64,000 nt of DNA from Rhizopus arrhizus (GCA_024220505.1 JAKZZE010000021.1:744001-808000); one strand, 5' to 3'; shown: positions 12,300-24,900, numbered from the stretch's first letter. Made by a program: numbers and translations. The notes: generated from the sequence alone by a model not told the origin.

Positions 12300-12990
12300 G
12301 TGAATACTTTTCCAAATAAGGCAAAAATTTATAGAAGGTTTACCTCATATACATCGCTCGGACGGTCATTTATGTTGGTATAAGCTTTCTAAACCACCAT
12401 TATGGACACAATGCCCTACCCCAACTAAAGCCATTAGACAAACGTACACTTAAAAAGATTGCACTACAGTTTCGTCAAGATAACCTTGAGCAGGCGCGAT
12501 CATCTCGTAACCCTATACTTCTCTCTCAATGTCGTCCAACAATATTCTTATATCCCATCTTCTGGCTACCGATGACACGAACAGAAAGAAATAGATTCGT
12601 GCACTGGCGTCTTGGATGGTTACCAGATGGTAAACTAGAGCCCTGTTCAAGATATCCTACCTAGATGCTCTCAAAACAACATGTAATAAAGCATTTTGAT
12701 ATGAATCATCACTTACAAATGCCAGAAACAGTTCAAGATCCTCTATCATTCCTTCTCAACAAATTAACAAATAGAATACCATTTTCCACTCACTCTGCCT
12801 CTCCATGGTTTATTCCATAGCCTGCCATCTGCGCTATACTTTATGAACCTTACTACCTGTTCCATGGTAAGGACCAGTCTTCACCGCCATTCCAACCAGG
12901 ACAAAGATTCCTCGATTGGTTACACTCTTCCTCTCACTAGCAATACTCACTTGTTTCCTTCTTTCTTCCTCCCTTACCTTTTTACCCTTG
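12300..12990 (+). pseudogene. Non-LTR retrotransposon ORF2 C-terminal fragment
   Basis: Plus-strand frames broken by stops read ALQFRQDNLEQARSS, then MTRTERNRFVHWRLGWLPDG, then EPCSRYPT and LLNKLTNRIPF. The 'R-x-R-F-V-x-W-R-L-G-W-L-P' pattern followed by a Cys-containing stretch is typical of the C-terminal tail of fungal LINE-like polyproteins. No catalytic RT motif remains. Confidence 0.6.
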
Positions 12991-13845
12991 ATTGCTAAAG
13001 GGTTTTTAGCTTCCATTCATTTTTTATTGATCTAACCAGAGCGAAAACGATAAAATATTAGACATCATGCGCTCAAATTGGCTATAATTTTTGTATAAAC
13101 AAAATCTAAAAATTTAAATGTTTAAAGTATCTCTGCAATTGCTATCCAAGCATTAAAGAATATTTTGTGCTGTAAATAAATTTGAAGCTTTTTTTTTTTT
13201 GCTTAGTCCTGTTTATTTTAGCAAATATAGTCGTTCTAAAAATCTGTTTGCATTTTTTTTCTTTAATTCTGTTTGTTATCATCTCATGTAATTTTATTAC
13301 ATAATGAGTTCAAACGTCCAAAATATAAATGGATAGTATCTTATGTATTGATGTATACAAGTTAGGTGCATGTATATCTCCCTCAATATTTGGCAGAATC
13401 ATGACCTCAGGTCTTTGAGATCCCGGAAATTAAATATCGAAAATTGAAATATCTTGAGTATACTGCACTGTACCTTTGAAATACAAAAAATAAAGTGTAA
13501 TCGGGTCTCTGATATCTAATGTATCCTTTGCATATGTTGATAATCAATGAAGTACTTGAAAAGCTCTTTTATACAACTCAGCTTTGCTGTAATAGAAAAA
13601 AAGGGGGAGACGGGGCAAGTACAGGAAGTCCTTTGACATTTCATATAAAAGTCTTTTTTTGATACCACTTTTCTAATATTGATTGGTGCATATGGTAAGC
13701 TACATTATTGTGACAAATATTGGTAGCTAAGGATTAGATCTTCATATCAATAATTGATAAATATACACTTTTTTTTTGACAAGTGATTGCCGATTTTGCA
13801 AACATATACCTTCTACTATTTGTTAAGCATTTCAATCGAACAATG
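12991..13845. other. Intergenic, no gene seen
   Basis: AT-rich with short homopolymers and no recognisable coding sequence. The part adjoining 13846 shows weak further similarity to the sequence upstream of the second repeat copy at 49489. Confidence 0.5.
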
Positions 13846-14230
13846 TGTTGTAGAAAAGTAACCGATTATAGTTGACATTGATAAACATAAGCCTTGATAC
13901 AAGATCATAATTAAAATAAAATATAAGTTTATTTAAATAAGGTCATACAATCAATTCCAATTAAACATATTCTTTTAGAATATGTTTTGTATTAATGAGA
14001 GTTCTTTGATAAGAAGAAGTATCAACTAAAATAACAAAACCCAATCCAATGTCAGGAATATTGCTAATCTTTCATAGAATTAAAATAACGCGTAAAATAA
14101 CGTTATTCAAATCAGTAAGGTATTCCCAAAATAAAAAAAATAATCTATGACAGACATACAAAAAACAAATGAAAAATTTTCATAATCATAATTATAGATG
14201 ATACTTGCTGAAGTATCTGAAGATTAGAAG
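13846..14230. repeat. Dispersed repeat, copy 1
   Basis: About 385 bp that align in the same orientation with 49489-49891. Shared blocks include tgttgtagaa, caagatcataattaaaataaaata, gataagaagaagtatc, ctttcatagaat, taatctatgacagacataca and ctgaagattagaa. The copies differ by many substitutions and small indels. I cannot assign the family to a known element, and I see no terminal repeats or ORF. Confidence 0.8.
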
Positions 14231-14377
14231 AACGCTTACAGTAAGAGATATCAAGCTACTCACTCAATAGGATATAAATACCTGCCATCAATTAGAATAA
14301 TTTTTACTTTAACTTAAGCTGAGATAAAGATCAGTCTCAAAAGGTATTCACACAGTTTCTTTATTTTTGTTTCTATC

Positions 14378-15700
14378 TTGTCTTTTATTACCTTAGCCAT
14401 TATACAACAACCGGAAGTGTTCAACAACCTCCTTCAGTCGCAATGGGGTCCTCACGGAGTGGATCTGTTTGCGGATAGAACAAGCAACCTCCTCGAAAAG
14501 TACGTGTCATGGAAACGCGATCCAGGAGCATGGAGGATTGATGCCTTTACCATTCCCTGGAACAACCTCGGGAATCCGTATACGAACCCCCATTGGAATC
14601 TGATCTTGCGCTACCTGGAGAAAATTCAGAGGGAGAAAGCCCTACTAATTACAGTGGTAGTCCCTTATTGGCAGTCGGCAACCTGGTTCCCTCTGCTGCT
14701 ATATCTGGCGATTCATCCTCCTCTTTTCCTGTCCCACGCCGACATACAAACCATCATTACACTGACACCATGGCCACTCCAGCCTCAGTGGAAGCTCTCC
14801 ATTTGGTGGCTCTCGGGGCTTCATTTTCAATACTGGGACTAACAGCCATGTTCACTTCTTTGCTACGAGCACCACGCCTGGCGAATGCTACCACCAATAG
14901 GCCCTATAAACGTGGCCAGACCCTCTTCATCGAATATGCTCTTACTCAAGATATTTTGCTGACGTCCTTCACTGATGTTCATCTTATCAATTTCCTTACG
15001 AAATATTTCAAGTCCGTAGCTATAATCACTCAGCCATTTACCTATTCCGCTCGGCAGTTATTCACTTGCATGGACATCCGTCCTTTTTACGTTCAAGCAC
15101 CATGGTTAACTCGCTCATCGCCTGTCTTAGGTCCAGGGCTCCTCCTCAACCAATTCATCGCCCCACTGTTGACATGGGCCCTTCGCTTAGAGCAGTGCGC
15201 CTAATTGATATCAACGACCTTTCTACTCCGCTATCTCATCTACAGCAAAAATTGGCTTGAACGCAATCGCAAGTGCCTTTCATTTCAAGTTGTGACATCC
15301 AAGGAACGACATGGTGGCCGTCGTATCGTCAAATCTTTCCTTGTCTATAGCCATCACAATCTCTCATTGTGCCCTATTGCTACTTTTCAGGTCATTAGGA
15401 ATTGTCTTGCCCATTTGACTCCTCCGCCAACTGTCACTTCCTTCTTTGTCAACACCCAATGACCACACAAATTGTCAGGGCCACGACTATTGGTTCTTGA
15501 ATACGTCGATTAATTCAGCTTTCCACCAGAGAACCACGTGTTAACCTTCGCTCCTTGGCGTCCTCTGCTGCTCTCCGTGCTGGCATAGACCTCGACAATA
15601 TTGTTACTCTTGGCAACTGGTCATCCTCCCCTGTGTTCAAACAATATTATTGACGGGAATATCTGACTGACGTCAACTTTACCAATATAGTCCTACTAGT
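14378..15700 (+). pseudogene. DIRS-like element 3' part: RNase H region and tyrosine recombinase
   Basis: The 14378-14842 frame reads QWGPHGVDLFADRTSNLLEK, then VSWKRDPGAWRIDAFTIPWN and NPHWNLILRYLEKI, which match the RNase H/post-RT region of DIRS retroelements. Further downstream, frames give KERHGGRRIVKSFLV and NLSLCPIATFQVIRN, then about 15540-15650 LRSLASSAALRAGIDLDNIV and TLGNWSSSPVFKQYY, the C-terminal half of a DIRS-type tyrosine recombinase. Frame shifts and stops occur throughout. It may be the other half of the element at 10.6-11.9 kb, split by later insertions or deletions. Confidence 0.75.
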
Positions 15701-16134
15701 GCCCGAAGACGAGGATATTTTTCATGATGCAAGTTCTAATTTTAATAATAATCTCTGAAGAAGCATATATATTATTCTTCCTTGTGTTTGTCCTCTGGTC
15801 TAAATAGTAAATAAATGACGCATTCACTTCGACAGTTCTCTTTTTGAAATAGATATCAGTTTCTTTTATATCTGCATGCATTGATTTTTCTTTTCTACTG
15901 AAGACTTTTAGTCACCACTTTTCATGTCATGTAGTTTAATAGACGTTTGCATAATACGTATCATAGCTTTATTGAAATTCATAGAATCAAACAAGAAAGT
16001 GTTATCTCAGTGTCTCTTCCTTTATTTTTCTCTACTTGTTGTAGTATTTTTTCACACTACAATAGCCTTTTGACCTATCACACCAATTATGATATAGCCG
16101 AAGTTTATTAGTCCGTATCATTCTACTTTGTTCT

Positions 16135-16178
<44 letters not shown>

Positions 16179-18095
16179 GGGGGGGAAGGAAATAAATTAT
16201 GATTTATCAATATAAGTAAAGTCTAAAACTTCATCTTGTGCCAACAGTATCAACGATGTTAACGTTGAAACTGAGAGAGAGCTGAGAAAGAAGAACATTA
16301 AGATAATATTAAAGAATAGAAAGAGATATGATATACACTACATAAAGCTTTTTTTGTTCACTTTCAAACTAAAAAATATATGATAAATGTTCAAAAACTT
16401 GAAAAGGTAAGTCTTGTTTCAAGTTTCTTTTCCTATTTGAATTGTTTTATCAAAAACTTCATGTCATGCGAAACTTGGTTAAAAAAAAAGCCATCTCTTT
16501 ACTTCTTTGCCAAGCATGTAGAAGAGGCAGACGTAGTTTTGAAATTTAATGAGAGAGTTACACTTATACCTTACCCTCTTTTTGCATAAGTTGCTTCAAG
16601 CAAATGTTAAAGAACAATCAATCCTTGCACTATAATTGACTTGATAAGATAAAAAGAAAAAATTGGATGAAACAGGGATATGCGGAGTGTTCCAAGAAGA
16701 AGAAAAAAAGACAATTAAAAAGAGTGAATGGAGGTCTTGCTTTATTTACTCATCTTTTTTTTTCCTTTTAGTTTAAAAACAACATGCGTAAAAAGAAAAA
16801 AGAAAAAAGAAACTCTACTGTCTCGCTCTCTGGTCCTCTTCTTTCATTATCTGCTCTTTCACTTACGGACATGGTCATACTCCCGGCTTTATTAAGTCTT
16901 TCTAAATAACAGTCACTTCCACACTGTCAACAAAACTCTCGCCGTTCTCTTCTGAAAAGGAAGCAGAACTAGGCTGCAATCGATGATTGCTTTACTTTTC
17001 GGAGGTAAGCGCTTTTATTCTTATGTTGTTTATGTCTTGATGAATGAGACTGACACTTCATATACCCTATTAGTATTAAATCTCCACTTTAATTTCAAAT
17101 ATCTTGTCATGTCCCTCTCTTTTTTTTTTTGATATTCTACTTGTTTGTATGATTATATTCATCGCATTACGTCAATGTATAAATGTTATGCATATGGTTT
17201 ATACTGAGTTGAGAAGCATATGTTGTCTGCTTGACCTATTTCGTGACGCAGATCACACGCAAAAACACTTGTTCACCTGAAAATTTTGTAGCACAACTTG
17301 ACATGAAAAAAAATAATCAAGAAACAGAGCTCATTTCACTTTTATAAAGAGTTAAGCGTATTAATTTCTTTTTTTTATGCATTTGGATGTTTCATCAAAC
17401 AAAAGAGAGAGAGAAAGAGAAAGGGTGCAATATTTCTTTGATGATGAGCATGTCTAGAAAAAGAAATCCCCTGGTTTGAATTGCAATAAAGGGAGAAAGT
17501 CGTAGTAATAATTTATCTCTTTCCCCTTTTATGCTTCACATTTCTTATTATTTACAATATAATTTAATAAGATTGTCTCGATCTTGTCTTGTATTGATGG
17601 TCCTAAAATTGGAAACCAAATGTGATCCAGCATGCTTTTTGTTGTGACATTACGTAGAAATAATAATACAGTGATTCTTCACTTTTCTCAGATATAACAA
17701 CGCCATCTACGTGCAAAAGTTAGAAAATAAGGTTTTTCTAGCGCTTTTCCAACGATCAGAAGCATACTCGGGAAATAAACCCTAAAGTACAATACGTATT
17801 AAAGGATTACATGTTACACTACTTCTTACATAGCAGCTTTTTATTGATCATAAATCAACATTATATATGCATTTGTTCTCTTCCACTTTTTTCTTTCTTT
17901 CTTTATTGATACTTGTAAGATGATGATTAGATGTTAAGAGTTCATTGTATCCATGGAAACAAACTTTTTGTTTCTAGATCCGTACCTTTTTATTATAAAT
18001 TCCGATTCAAAAGTGATACAATCAAGAAAATGTCAACTGTTCACATCATATCATCGGGTTTCTTTTTCTCTCTTTTTCTTCTTTTCTTTATAAAC
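15701..18095. other. Gene-free stretch with long homopolymer
   Basis: No gene recognised over 2.4 kb. It holds a T42G8 tract (16136-16185), purine-rich repeats such as gagagagagaaagagaaag near 17405, and presumably the promoter and leader of the Rho GTPase gene. A short ORF at 16380-16589 has no family features. Confidence 0.55.
16136..16185. repeat. T42 run followed by G8
   Basis: Forty-two consecutive T followed directly by eight G. The exact length may be affected by sequencing or assembly. Confidence 0.85.
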
Positions 18096-18824
18096 ATGAT
18101 TAAAAACATGAGAAAGAAGATTGTTGTAGTTGGAGATGGAGCGTGCGGAAAGACAAGTTTATTAATAGTTTATCAAAAAGGACAATTCCCAGAGGTAATA
18201 ATAATAGTATATAAGCATATTACTTATAAAATATAGAATTATCTGCCTACAGTATTTGAAAATTATATTTCAAATGTTCAAGTTGATAATAAAACAATAG
18301 AACTTGCAATATGGGATACAGCTGGGCAAGAAGATTATGATCGATTACGTCCATTATCTTATCCAGAAACGGATGCAGTTGTTATTTGTTTTTCAGTAGA
18401 TAATATAAATTCATTTCAAAATGTTCGAGACAAGGTAAAGTCATTTGTAAAGATGTTTTGTGTGTCTGTATACTGATTTAGTGTAGTGGTTACCTGAAGT
18501 AAAGCATTTTTGTGGCAAAGATATCTCTTTAATTTTAGTTGGTTTAAAAATTGATCTACGCTCAAGTAAGTCAAAGATGACTATTAGTCAAGAGCAGGTA
18601 CATAAAGCGAATGATAATAATAATAATTATAGCTAATATATGCACATATATGTACAATATAGGGAATGAAGTTGGCAAAAGAAATTGGGGCTAAATATGA
18701 AGAGTGTAGTGCAAAAGAGAATAGAAATATAAAACAAGTCATTCAGCTTGCTGCACAAGTAGCAATGAAATCAAAAAAGTATATAAATTTAAACAAGAAA
18801 AAGTTGCATTGCCTTGTTTTATAA
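18096..18824 (+). CDS. Rho-family small GTPase
   Basis: Membrane-anchored signalling GTPase for actin and polarity, by homology to Rho. Exons 18096-18194, 18237-18434, 18487-18597 and 18663-18824 give 189 residues. P-loop [11 protein letters not shown], switch I PTVFENY with the effector threonine, G3 [14 protein letters not shown]4-like VGLKIDLR and G5 CSAK are all present. The C-terminus is basic (NKKKLH) and ends CLVL, a CAAX box with leucine in the last position, predicting geranylgeranylation. The segment after G4 ([13 protein letters not shown]) is shorter than in typical Rho1, so the Rho insert helix looks reduced. An in-frame upstream extension to 17931 adds a hydrophobic leader atypical of the family and was not used. 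The stop lies 4 bp from the stop of the convergent RING gene. Confidence 0.9.
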
Positions 18825-18828
18825 TAAA

Positions 18829-19581
18829 TCAAGTATCATTTAATGATAATCTTATAGCTTCCATTATTAAAACATCTTCAATGTTTAATTGAGCTGTTGT
18901 ATCATATATTGTCTCATCAACAATCCTACTACTTGATAATCGTACTCTTCTTCTACGCGTTGATCCAATAGCAGAAGTAGTATCTGATTTTATTATTATA
19001 TCTGCAAGTAATACTACATTTGAATCATTCATCACTTTACTTTCTTGTCGATTTAAATCATATAAGCTCTAAAAAAAGAAAAGCATTTAAGTCACAGTTG
19101 TCATTCATGCTTTGTATTTTACATTGTGTTTAGGTGCTGAATAAATAATACCCAAGTCGGGCTGCACACAAAAAGGACACACCGTTCTGAGTTGTAAAAA
19201 GCATTCAGTACAAATATGCTTGTGACAACACCTTGTTTGATTCATATTTGAAGGATAAAACTATATTAATAAAGTCAGACATTTATTTATGCAATTGTTT
19301 TCATTTACCAGAAAACATATTGGACATTCAATTTCGAATGATATCTTTTTATTTATGCTTATTTCACTTGCTCCTTTTATATAAAAACTATTAATCATTT
19401 TTTTTAAATATTACTAATCTCTTAAACCTTTATAAAAAGGTGCTAGTTTTCTTTTATAAATCAATCCACGAACAATCTTCAAATCAAAACAACGATTATT
19501 GTATAATCCTTGTGGGTTTAAATAACCACAGTCAATTTTAGTTGAGTAACGTTTTTTTAACCTTGAATAAAGTCCACCCAT
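18829..19581 (-). CDS. SIP5-like RING-type zinc-finger protein
   Basis: Reconstructed from four exons: 198 residues. It starts MGGLYSRLKKRYSTKIDCGY, has a RING-like cluster at about 68-104 (ECPICFLFYPSNMN, RCCHKHICTECF, CPFC) and continues VQPDLGIIYSAPKHN. The arrangement CPICF-LYYP...CC...ICTECF...CP.C matches the fungal SIP5/plant DA2-type RING, and a GxxY start gives a possible N-myristoylation site (MGGLYS). The C-terminal motif IEDVLIMEAIRLSLND resembles a ubiquitin-interacting helix. A ubiquitin-related function is inference. The gene is divergent from the CBS-PB1 gene and tail-to-tail with the Rho gene. Confidence 0.8.
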
Positions 19582-19603
19582 TTTGAAAAGAAAGAAAGAG
19601 AGG

Positions 19604-19636
<33 letters not shown>
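19604..19636. repeat. A33 run
   Basis: A 33-nt A run starts 23 bp upstream of the RING gene start codon; it is a T run on that gene's sense strand and lies in its leader or core promoter. Confidence 0.85.
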
Positions 19637-19638
<2 letters not shown>

Positions 19639-19935
19639 GAATTCTTATTGTTGTGCAAGTGGAGTCACATCTTGTACTTGATTATTTTGAGTGATAAACT
19701 AACAAAAAAGAAAATCAAAGTTATTATAGAACCTTGCTTTACTCTGACCAACCACATACTTTCTCCTTTTCTTCTTCTTTCCCTTGTATTGTTTTTACCC
19801 CCTTAATTCTTTTTCTTACTTTTATTTTAAAAGTGGCAACCAATCAAAATAAAACATACCATTTCACGTTGCACTGTAAAAGGGAGAAGGAAGATCCCTA
19901 CTTTCTTTCTTTCTTTTTGAATTTATCATTGGAAT

Positions 19936-21941
19936 ATGTCTGCATCATCAACTAATAATAAACCTAGAATGAGACTTACAAATTCATCAAGTACAATTCA
20001 TTCAGCCATTGAATCAGATATATTATCAAGTACAAGACAGAGACAATCCAAAAAGGATGAAGTAAGTGTATAGAAGAGTGATTTATTCAGTTATATTAAG
20101 ATACTCTTCCTTAGGCTATTCGTAAAAAGATTGAACAAGAATTGTCAAGAAAAAGAAGCAATCCAACTCGTATTCGACAAACCAAAAAAATCGCAGGCAC
20201 AGTTTCTGCTCTCCGACCAGCACAGGCATTAACTCTCAAAGAAAATATTTTGGTTATTGAAGCAGCTCAGCTGATGGCTGCAAAGAGAAGTGATTGTGTA
20301 CTGGTAGTGGACGATGAAGAACACTTAAATGGTATCTTTACTGTAAGTTATTTTCCTTGTATAAAAAAAAGGAAGCTAATCATATTTGTAGGCAAAAGAT
20401 TTGGCGTACCGTGTCGTTGCAGATAATTTAGATGCAAGGTACTTTATTTAATTGTATGCATAACTTACTAATTGTATTCAAAGGTCAACAACAGTATCTG
20501 ATATAATGACCAGGAATCCAATGTGCGTTACTGCTGACACTTGTGCTCAAGATGCTCTCAATTTGATGGTCTCTCGAGGATTTCGTCACTTGGTAACAAT
20601 CAGGTTGTGTATACTTTATCATCTCATCCCTTTTATAGCCCGTTTGTAATGAAGAAGGAGACATATTTGGTTTATTGGATATAACAAAGTGTATTTATGA
20701 AGCACTGCATAAAATGGAAAAGGCCTATGGCTCATCACGTAAACTATATGATGCATTAGAAGGTGTAGAGCGTGAATGGGCCAATAGTCCTGTTCAACTA
20801 GTTCAATACATGGAAACACTCAAGGATAAAATGTCTTGTCCTGATTTAACCTCTGTACTCGCACATCATGAACCTGTTCAAGTGTCATTAAAAACTCAAG
20901 TAAGAGAAGTAGCTAAGCTAATGAAAGAGTACCATACAACGGCTGTTCTCGTCATGGATCACAATGGATTAGCTGGTATTTTTACGGTAAACAACATTGC
21001 ATTTATCTTGTGCATAATTTTTATTTTTTATTTTCCTGCTAGTCTAAGGATATTGTATTAAGAGTGATTGCTGCCGGCCTTGCTCCTGATAGTTGCTCGG
21101 TTGTACGTGTGATGACACCTCATCCTGATACAGCACTGCCTTCAACAAGTATTTTAGATGCACTCAAGAAAATGCACGGTAATATTTGCAAAAACATGCT
21201 TAAAAATTTGTTCATAATGATGATAAATAGATGGTCACTATTTGAATTTACCAGTACTGGATGAAGACAAGAATTTAGTAGGTTTAATCGACGTTCTTCG
21301 ACTTACTTATGCTACACTTGAACAGGTAAGAGCTATTTGTAATATATTGTTGTATTATATGCTAATGCCCTCAAAAGATTAATAGCATAGAAGGAAATCA
21401 AGGAGCCAAATTTTGGCACAGCATTGCATTCTCAGAAAATGAATCCATCCTTTCTGATCCTCTTTCACAAGCACTACCATCAACTTATCCGGAACTAACA
21501 TCATCCAATAGTTCAACAGAACATGAAAGTACAGCATCCATCGTCACAAACACATTTTCATTTAAATTTAATTACTCAAACAAGACGCATCGTTTTCGTC
21601 ATGAAACCAATAACTTTGCTATGCTTTTAGAGACAATCCAACAAAAAACAGAACAGCCAGTGACAGTTGCTTATTTGGATGATGAGAATGATCAAGTCTT
21701 GATGACGTGTGATTCAGATTTAATGGACTCAGTGCAAATAGCTAAAAATGCTGGATTGGATCGTGTTAAGCTCATTGTGAAAAGGCATATCAAACAAAAT
21801 CCAATGATGGAACAAAGGTCTATAGTAAAACAAGAGAAAAGAAATACAATAACTATTCCTCATGATGTTATTTTACCAGCTGCTATTACTTTTCTTGGTG
21901 TAGTTATCTTGAGTGTATTTACCATTTCAAAATCAAAATAA
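19936..21941 (+). CDS. CBS-domain and PB1-domain protein with C-terminal membrane anchor (Mug70-like)
   Basis: About 525 residues from roughly eight exons. Start MSASSTNNKPRMRL at 19936. Four CBS repeats can be followed: GTVSALRPAQALTLKEN..LVVDDEEHLNGIFTAKDLAYR; VSDIMTRNPMCVTADT..GDIFGLLDITK; LTSVLAHHEPVQVSLKTQ..HNGLAGIFTSKDIVLR; VRVMTPHPDTALPSTS..LVGLIDVLRL. A PB1 domain follows (KTHRFRHETNNFAMLLETI..VAYLDDENDQVLMTCDSDL). A single hydrophobic segment (VILPAAITFLGVVILSVF) lies seven residues from the end, so the protein looks tail-anchored. This layout matches fungal CBS-PB1 proteins such as S. pombe Mug70. CBS pairs usually bind adenine nucleotides; the cellular role is not known to me. It converges on the transcription-factor gene with 27 bp between stops. 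Confidence 0.85.
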
Positions 21942-21968
21942 TACTAGTATATTTTATTAATAAAATTT

Positions 21969-24900
21969 TTATGTACTGTCTTCCCAATCACGATGAGCTC
22001 TTTTTCTTGTTGTGCCCGGATAAACCAAATCATTCTCGTCTGGTGTAAATGTATTAAAATTATTTGCACTATAAAGTAAAGCATTCATATCCATATCCAT
22101 TGATACAAATATATCATTCGTATCAAATCCTCCATTGGATGATGTACTGGGTTGATTGTCATACATGGCTTGCTGAGGCATACCAAATAATTCTGTATTA
22201 TTGAAAAAGTGAGGATAAGCTTGCTGTTGCTGGTGCTGCTGCTGATGCTGCTGGTGCTGCTGGTGCTGCTGGTGCTGCTGCTGTTGTTGTTGTTGTGATG
22301 ACTGTGATTGTGATTGTGATCGTGCTTGAGGAGGAGGGGAAGAAAAGTGATTGTAACCAAGATGATTTGTTGGAATAAAAGGACCATTGTTATTGACACT
22401 AGGGGTATTTGTATCTGTTCTTGTATCATACATGTACAATGGTTGTTGTTGGGCTCTGCTGTGATTTATTGAAGTACTCTGAGATGGAATGGGAGCAGCT
22501 GTCATTGAGCTGCTTGTAGTAGTTTGATGAGGCAAATCAAAGCCCATGTTTCTTAATAATAAATGACTCATGTCATTATTATTACCATTGCTGGTATTCA
22601 TATTAGGTGGAGATGCCATGTTGAAAGGCATGTTGTTGAATAATAAATTGGATTCAACTCCCATTAAATTATTAGGATCATGGAATCCAAGATTATTATT
22701 ATTTGGTGGTGGTTGTTTATTTTGAATGGGTGTAGTACTAGTTGTATTCGAATTACTATTCATCATGTTGGTTGGTAGTGGTTGTTGTTGATACAATTGA
22801 GAAGGTACGTGTACATTAGGAGATACACTGGCTTGTGTAAAACTGTTTGTACTGCTGCTAACGCTGCTACTTGTTGGCTGATGTTGCTGCGATTGTTGAT
22901 TGATTTGAGGTGATTCAAAAATAGCAGGATGAAATACAGAAGAGATGGATTGCTGATTAATCGAATCTTCATTTACAGGTGGCAAATCATTCAAATCAGT
23001 ACAGAGCCCATTTCTGGTCAAGAAGCTTTCAATGCTCTCGATTATATCACATATCTTCGTCATGTAGATTAAAGGTGACTTTTTGAGAACATCAGCAATA
23101 ATAATCAAATTACGCTGGGCCAAGTTGCTGACTTCTTTTTCATTGGATAAAGCATTCACTTGATGAATGGTTACACTAGCTATGATACCATCCATGGCAT
23201 AAAAGAATTGACACCACTTCAAGTGGATAGAATACAAGCTCAGCATACGAGTGATCAAATTGGCTGATTTTGTACAAATGTTCAGTGATAACAAGGCAAC
23301 GGGCGTGGCAGTTTGATCCTGTTTTGGTAAAAAGAACTTGTGTAACATAATCCAAGTTGTCTGATATTGAATATTTAGTATGAGACAAGCTTCATCTCTG
23401 AATGATCCCGTCTTTTGAAAGTTTTGTTCATCAAAGTGCAATTCTTGAGGCAATTCAGATAACCAACTTGTAAGTGAATTCTCTAATCTGGAAATGGCTG
23501 ATAATAATGATTGTCCTGATTGCTCTGAAGGTAAATGCTTTGTGATGTCCTTTCTTATGCGCATCAGCTTAATTGAATAAACTGTAAAATGTATTCTGTA
23601 ACCTGTTTCTTCATCTTCGTGTTCTAATCGAACTGGATATTCTAAATCGCAATCTTTATCATCTACCATTGTCGGTCTATTAGATTCTAATGCTGCACAT
23701 AAATCCAACCAATAAGCTGACCACCAAAGACGTTTGTTTGTCTCACGTTGATTCAAATCAGCTGGCATGTGTTCCTTCTTGTGAAACTTGAGATCTTGAG
23801 CCATTCGAATGGCTAGACCAATGTAAAGATAAGCTAAACTAGATCGCTCACTAGACAATTGGTACATGTACAGATTTAACAGAGCCTGTATCGTCGTTGG
23901 ACTGCTAATATCAAAGCATTTTTTCAATACTTGTCTTGCATTCTTAAAATACACTTCGCCTACATTCGATGGCGCAGCATTTGTCGCAGAGTGATAGATG
24001 CATCCATGTTTGGATACCCAAGCATCAATTGAATTTCTCAAAAGAGGGTCCAATGTATCATTCGAATATTGTTGTATAAATGTTTCCTTATCCACTGTTT
24101 CATAAGCTAAGAAACAAGAGTGATAGCATGTGTGCATTAATTCATCCAATGTACTTTTGGATAGTGTACTTGGCGCATTACTGTTACACTCCTCCAATTG
24201 CTTCTTTTCTTGTAAAATCTTTTTAGCTTCATTATCATCTACTTCCCATAAGCGACCACTTTCATTTGTATTATTGCCATTACTATTATTATTGCCACTA
24301 TTGTTACCATCCAAGTAACCATTAAACATATTTCGTTTGGTATTGTGTTGTTGCTTATCACGCGTTCCCGAAGAAGAAGAATAAAGTGAGCTTTCAGGAT
24401 TAAATAAACCAATTGAAGTAGAATCATTATTGATATTCAACTGGCTAATTCCATTCAACAGTATCTTGTATAAGTCAGCGACACTAGCAATATTTGTATC
24501 AATCCTTAATCCAGAAGGTGATAAAGACAATTTCCATGTCACTGATTGACTATTTATGTCACTGAGATTACTACTTGTTAATTGCATATTGTCTTCATTT
24601 ATTGACGTGCTAGGTTGACCAGAAGCAGTACTTCCGTTTAAAGAAGAAGAAGAAGAAAACGAAGCAAACGGGCTCGATTTTTTCATATTTGCAAGTTCTT
24701 TTTGCATATTTTCCATTCTTTCTTTCAACTGAACAACGTAATTTCCAAGTTGATCAAATGCATGTCCATCAACTCTTCGAGGTGGAGTAGCATAGCTACA
24801 AGGTAGACCTGCAATAGCACATCGACCACAAGTAGGCTGAACAAAATCACATTTAACCTTCTTTTTTCTACAACGAATACACTATTGTTGTTGTAAATAA

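Noticed and set aside
17931..18095. N-terminal extension of the Rho GTPase
   Set aside because: In frame but codes a hydrophobic stretch foreign to Rho proteins, which begin a few residues before the P-loop; better read as 5' leader.
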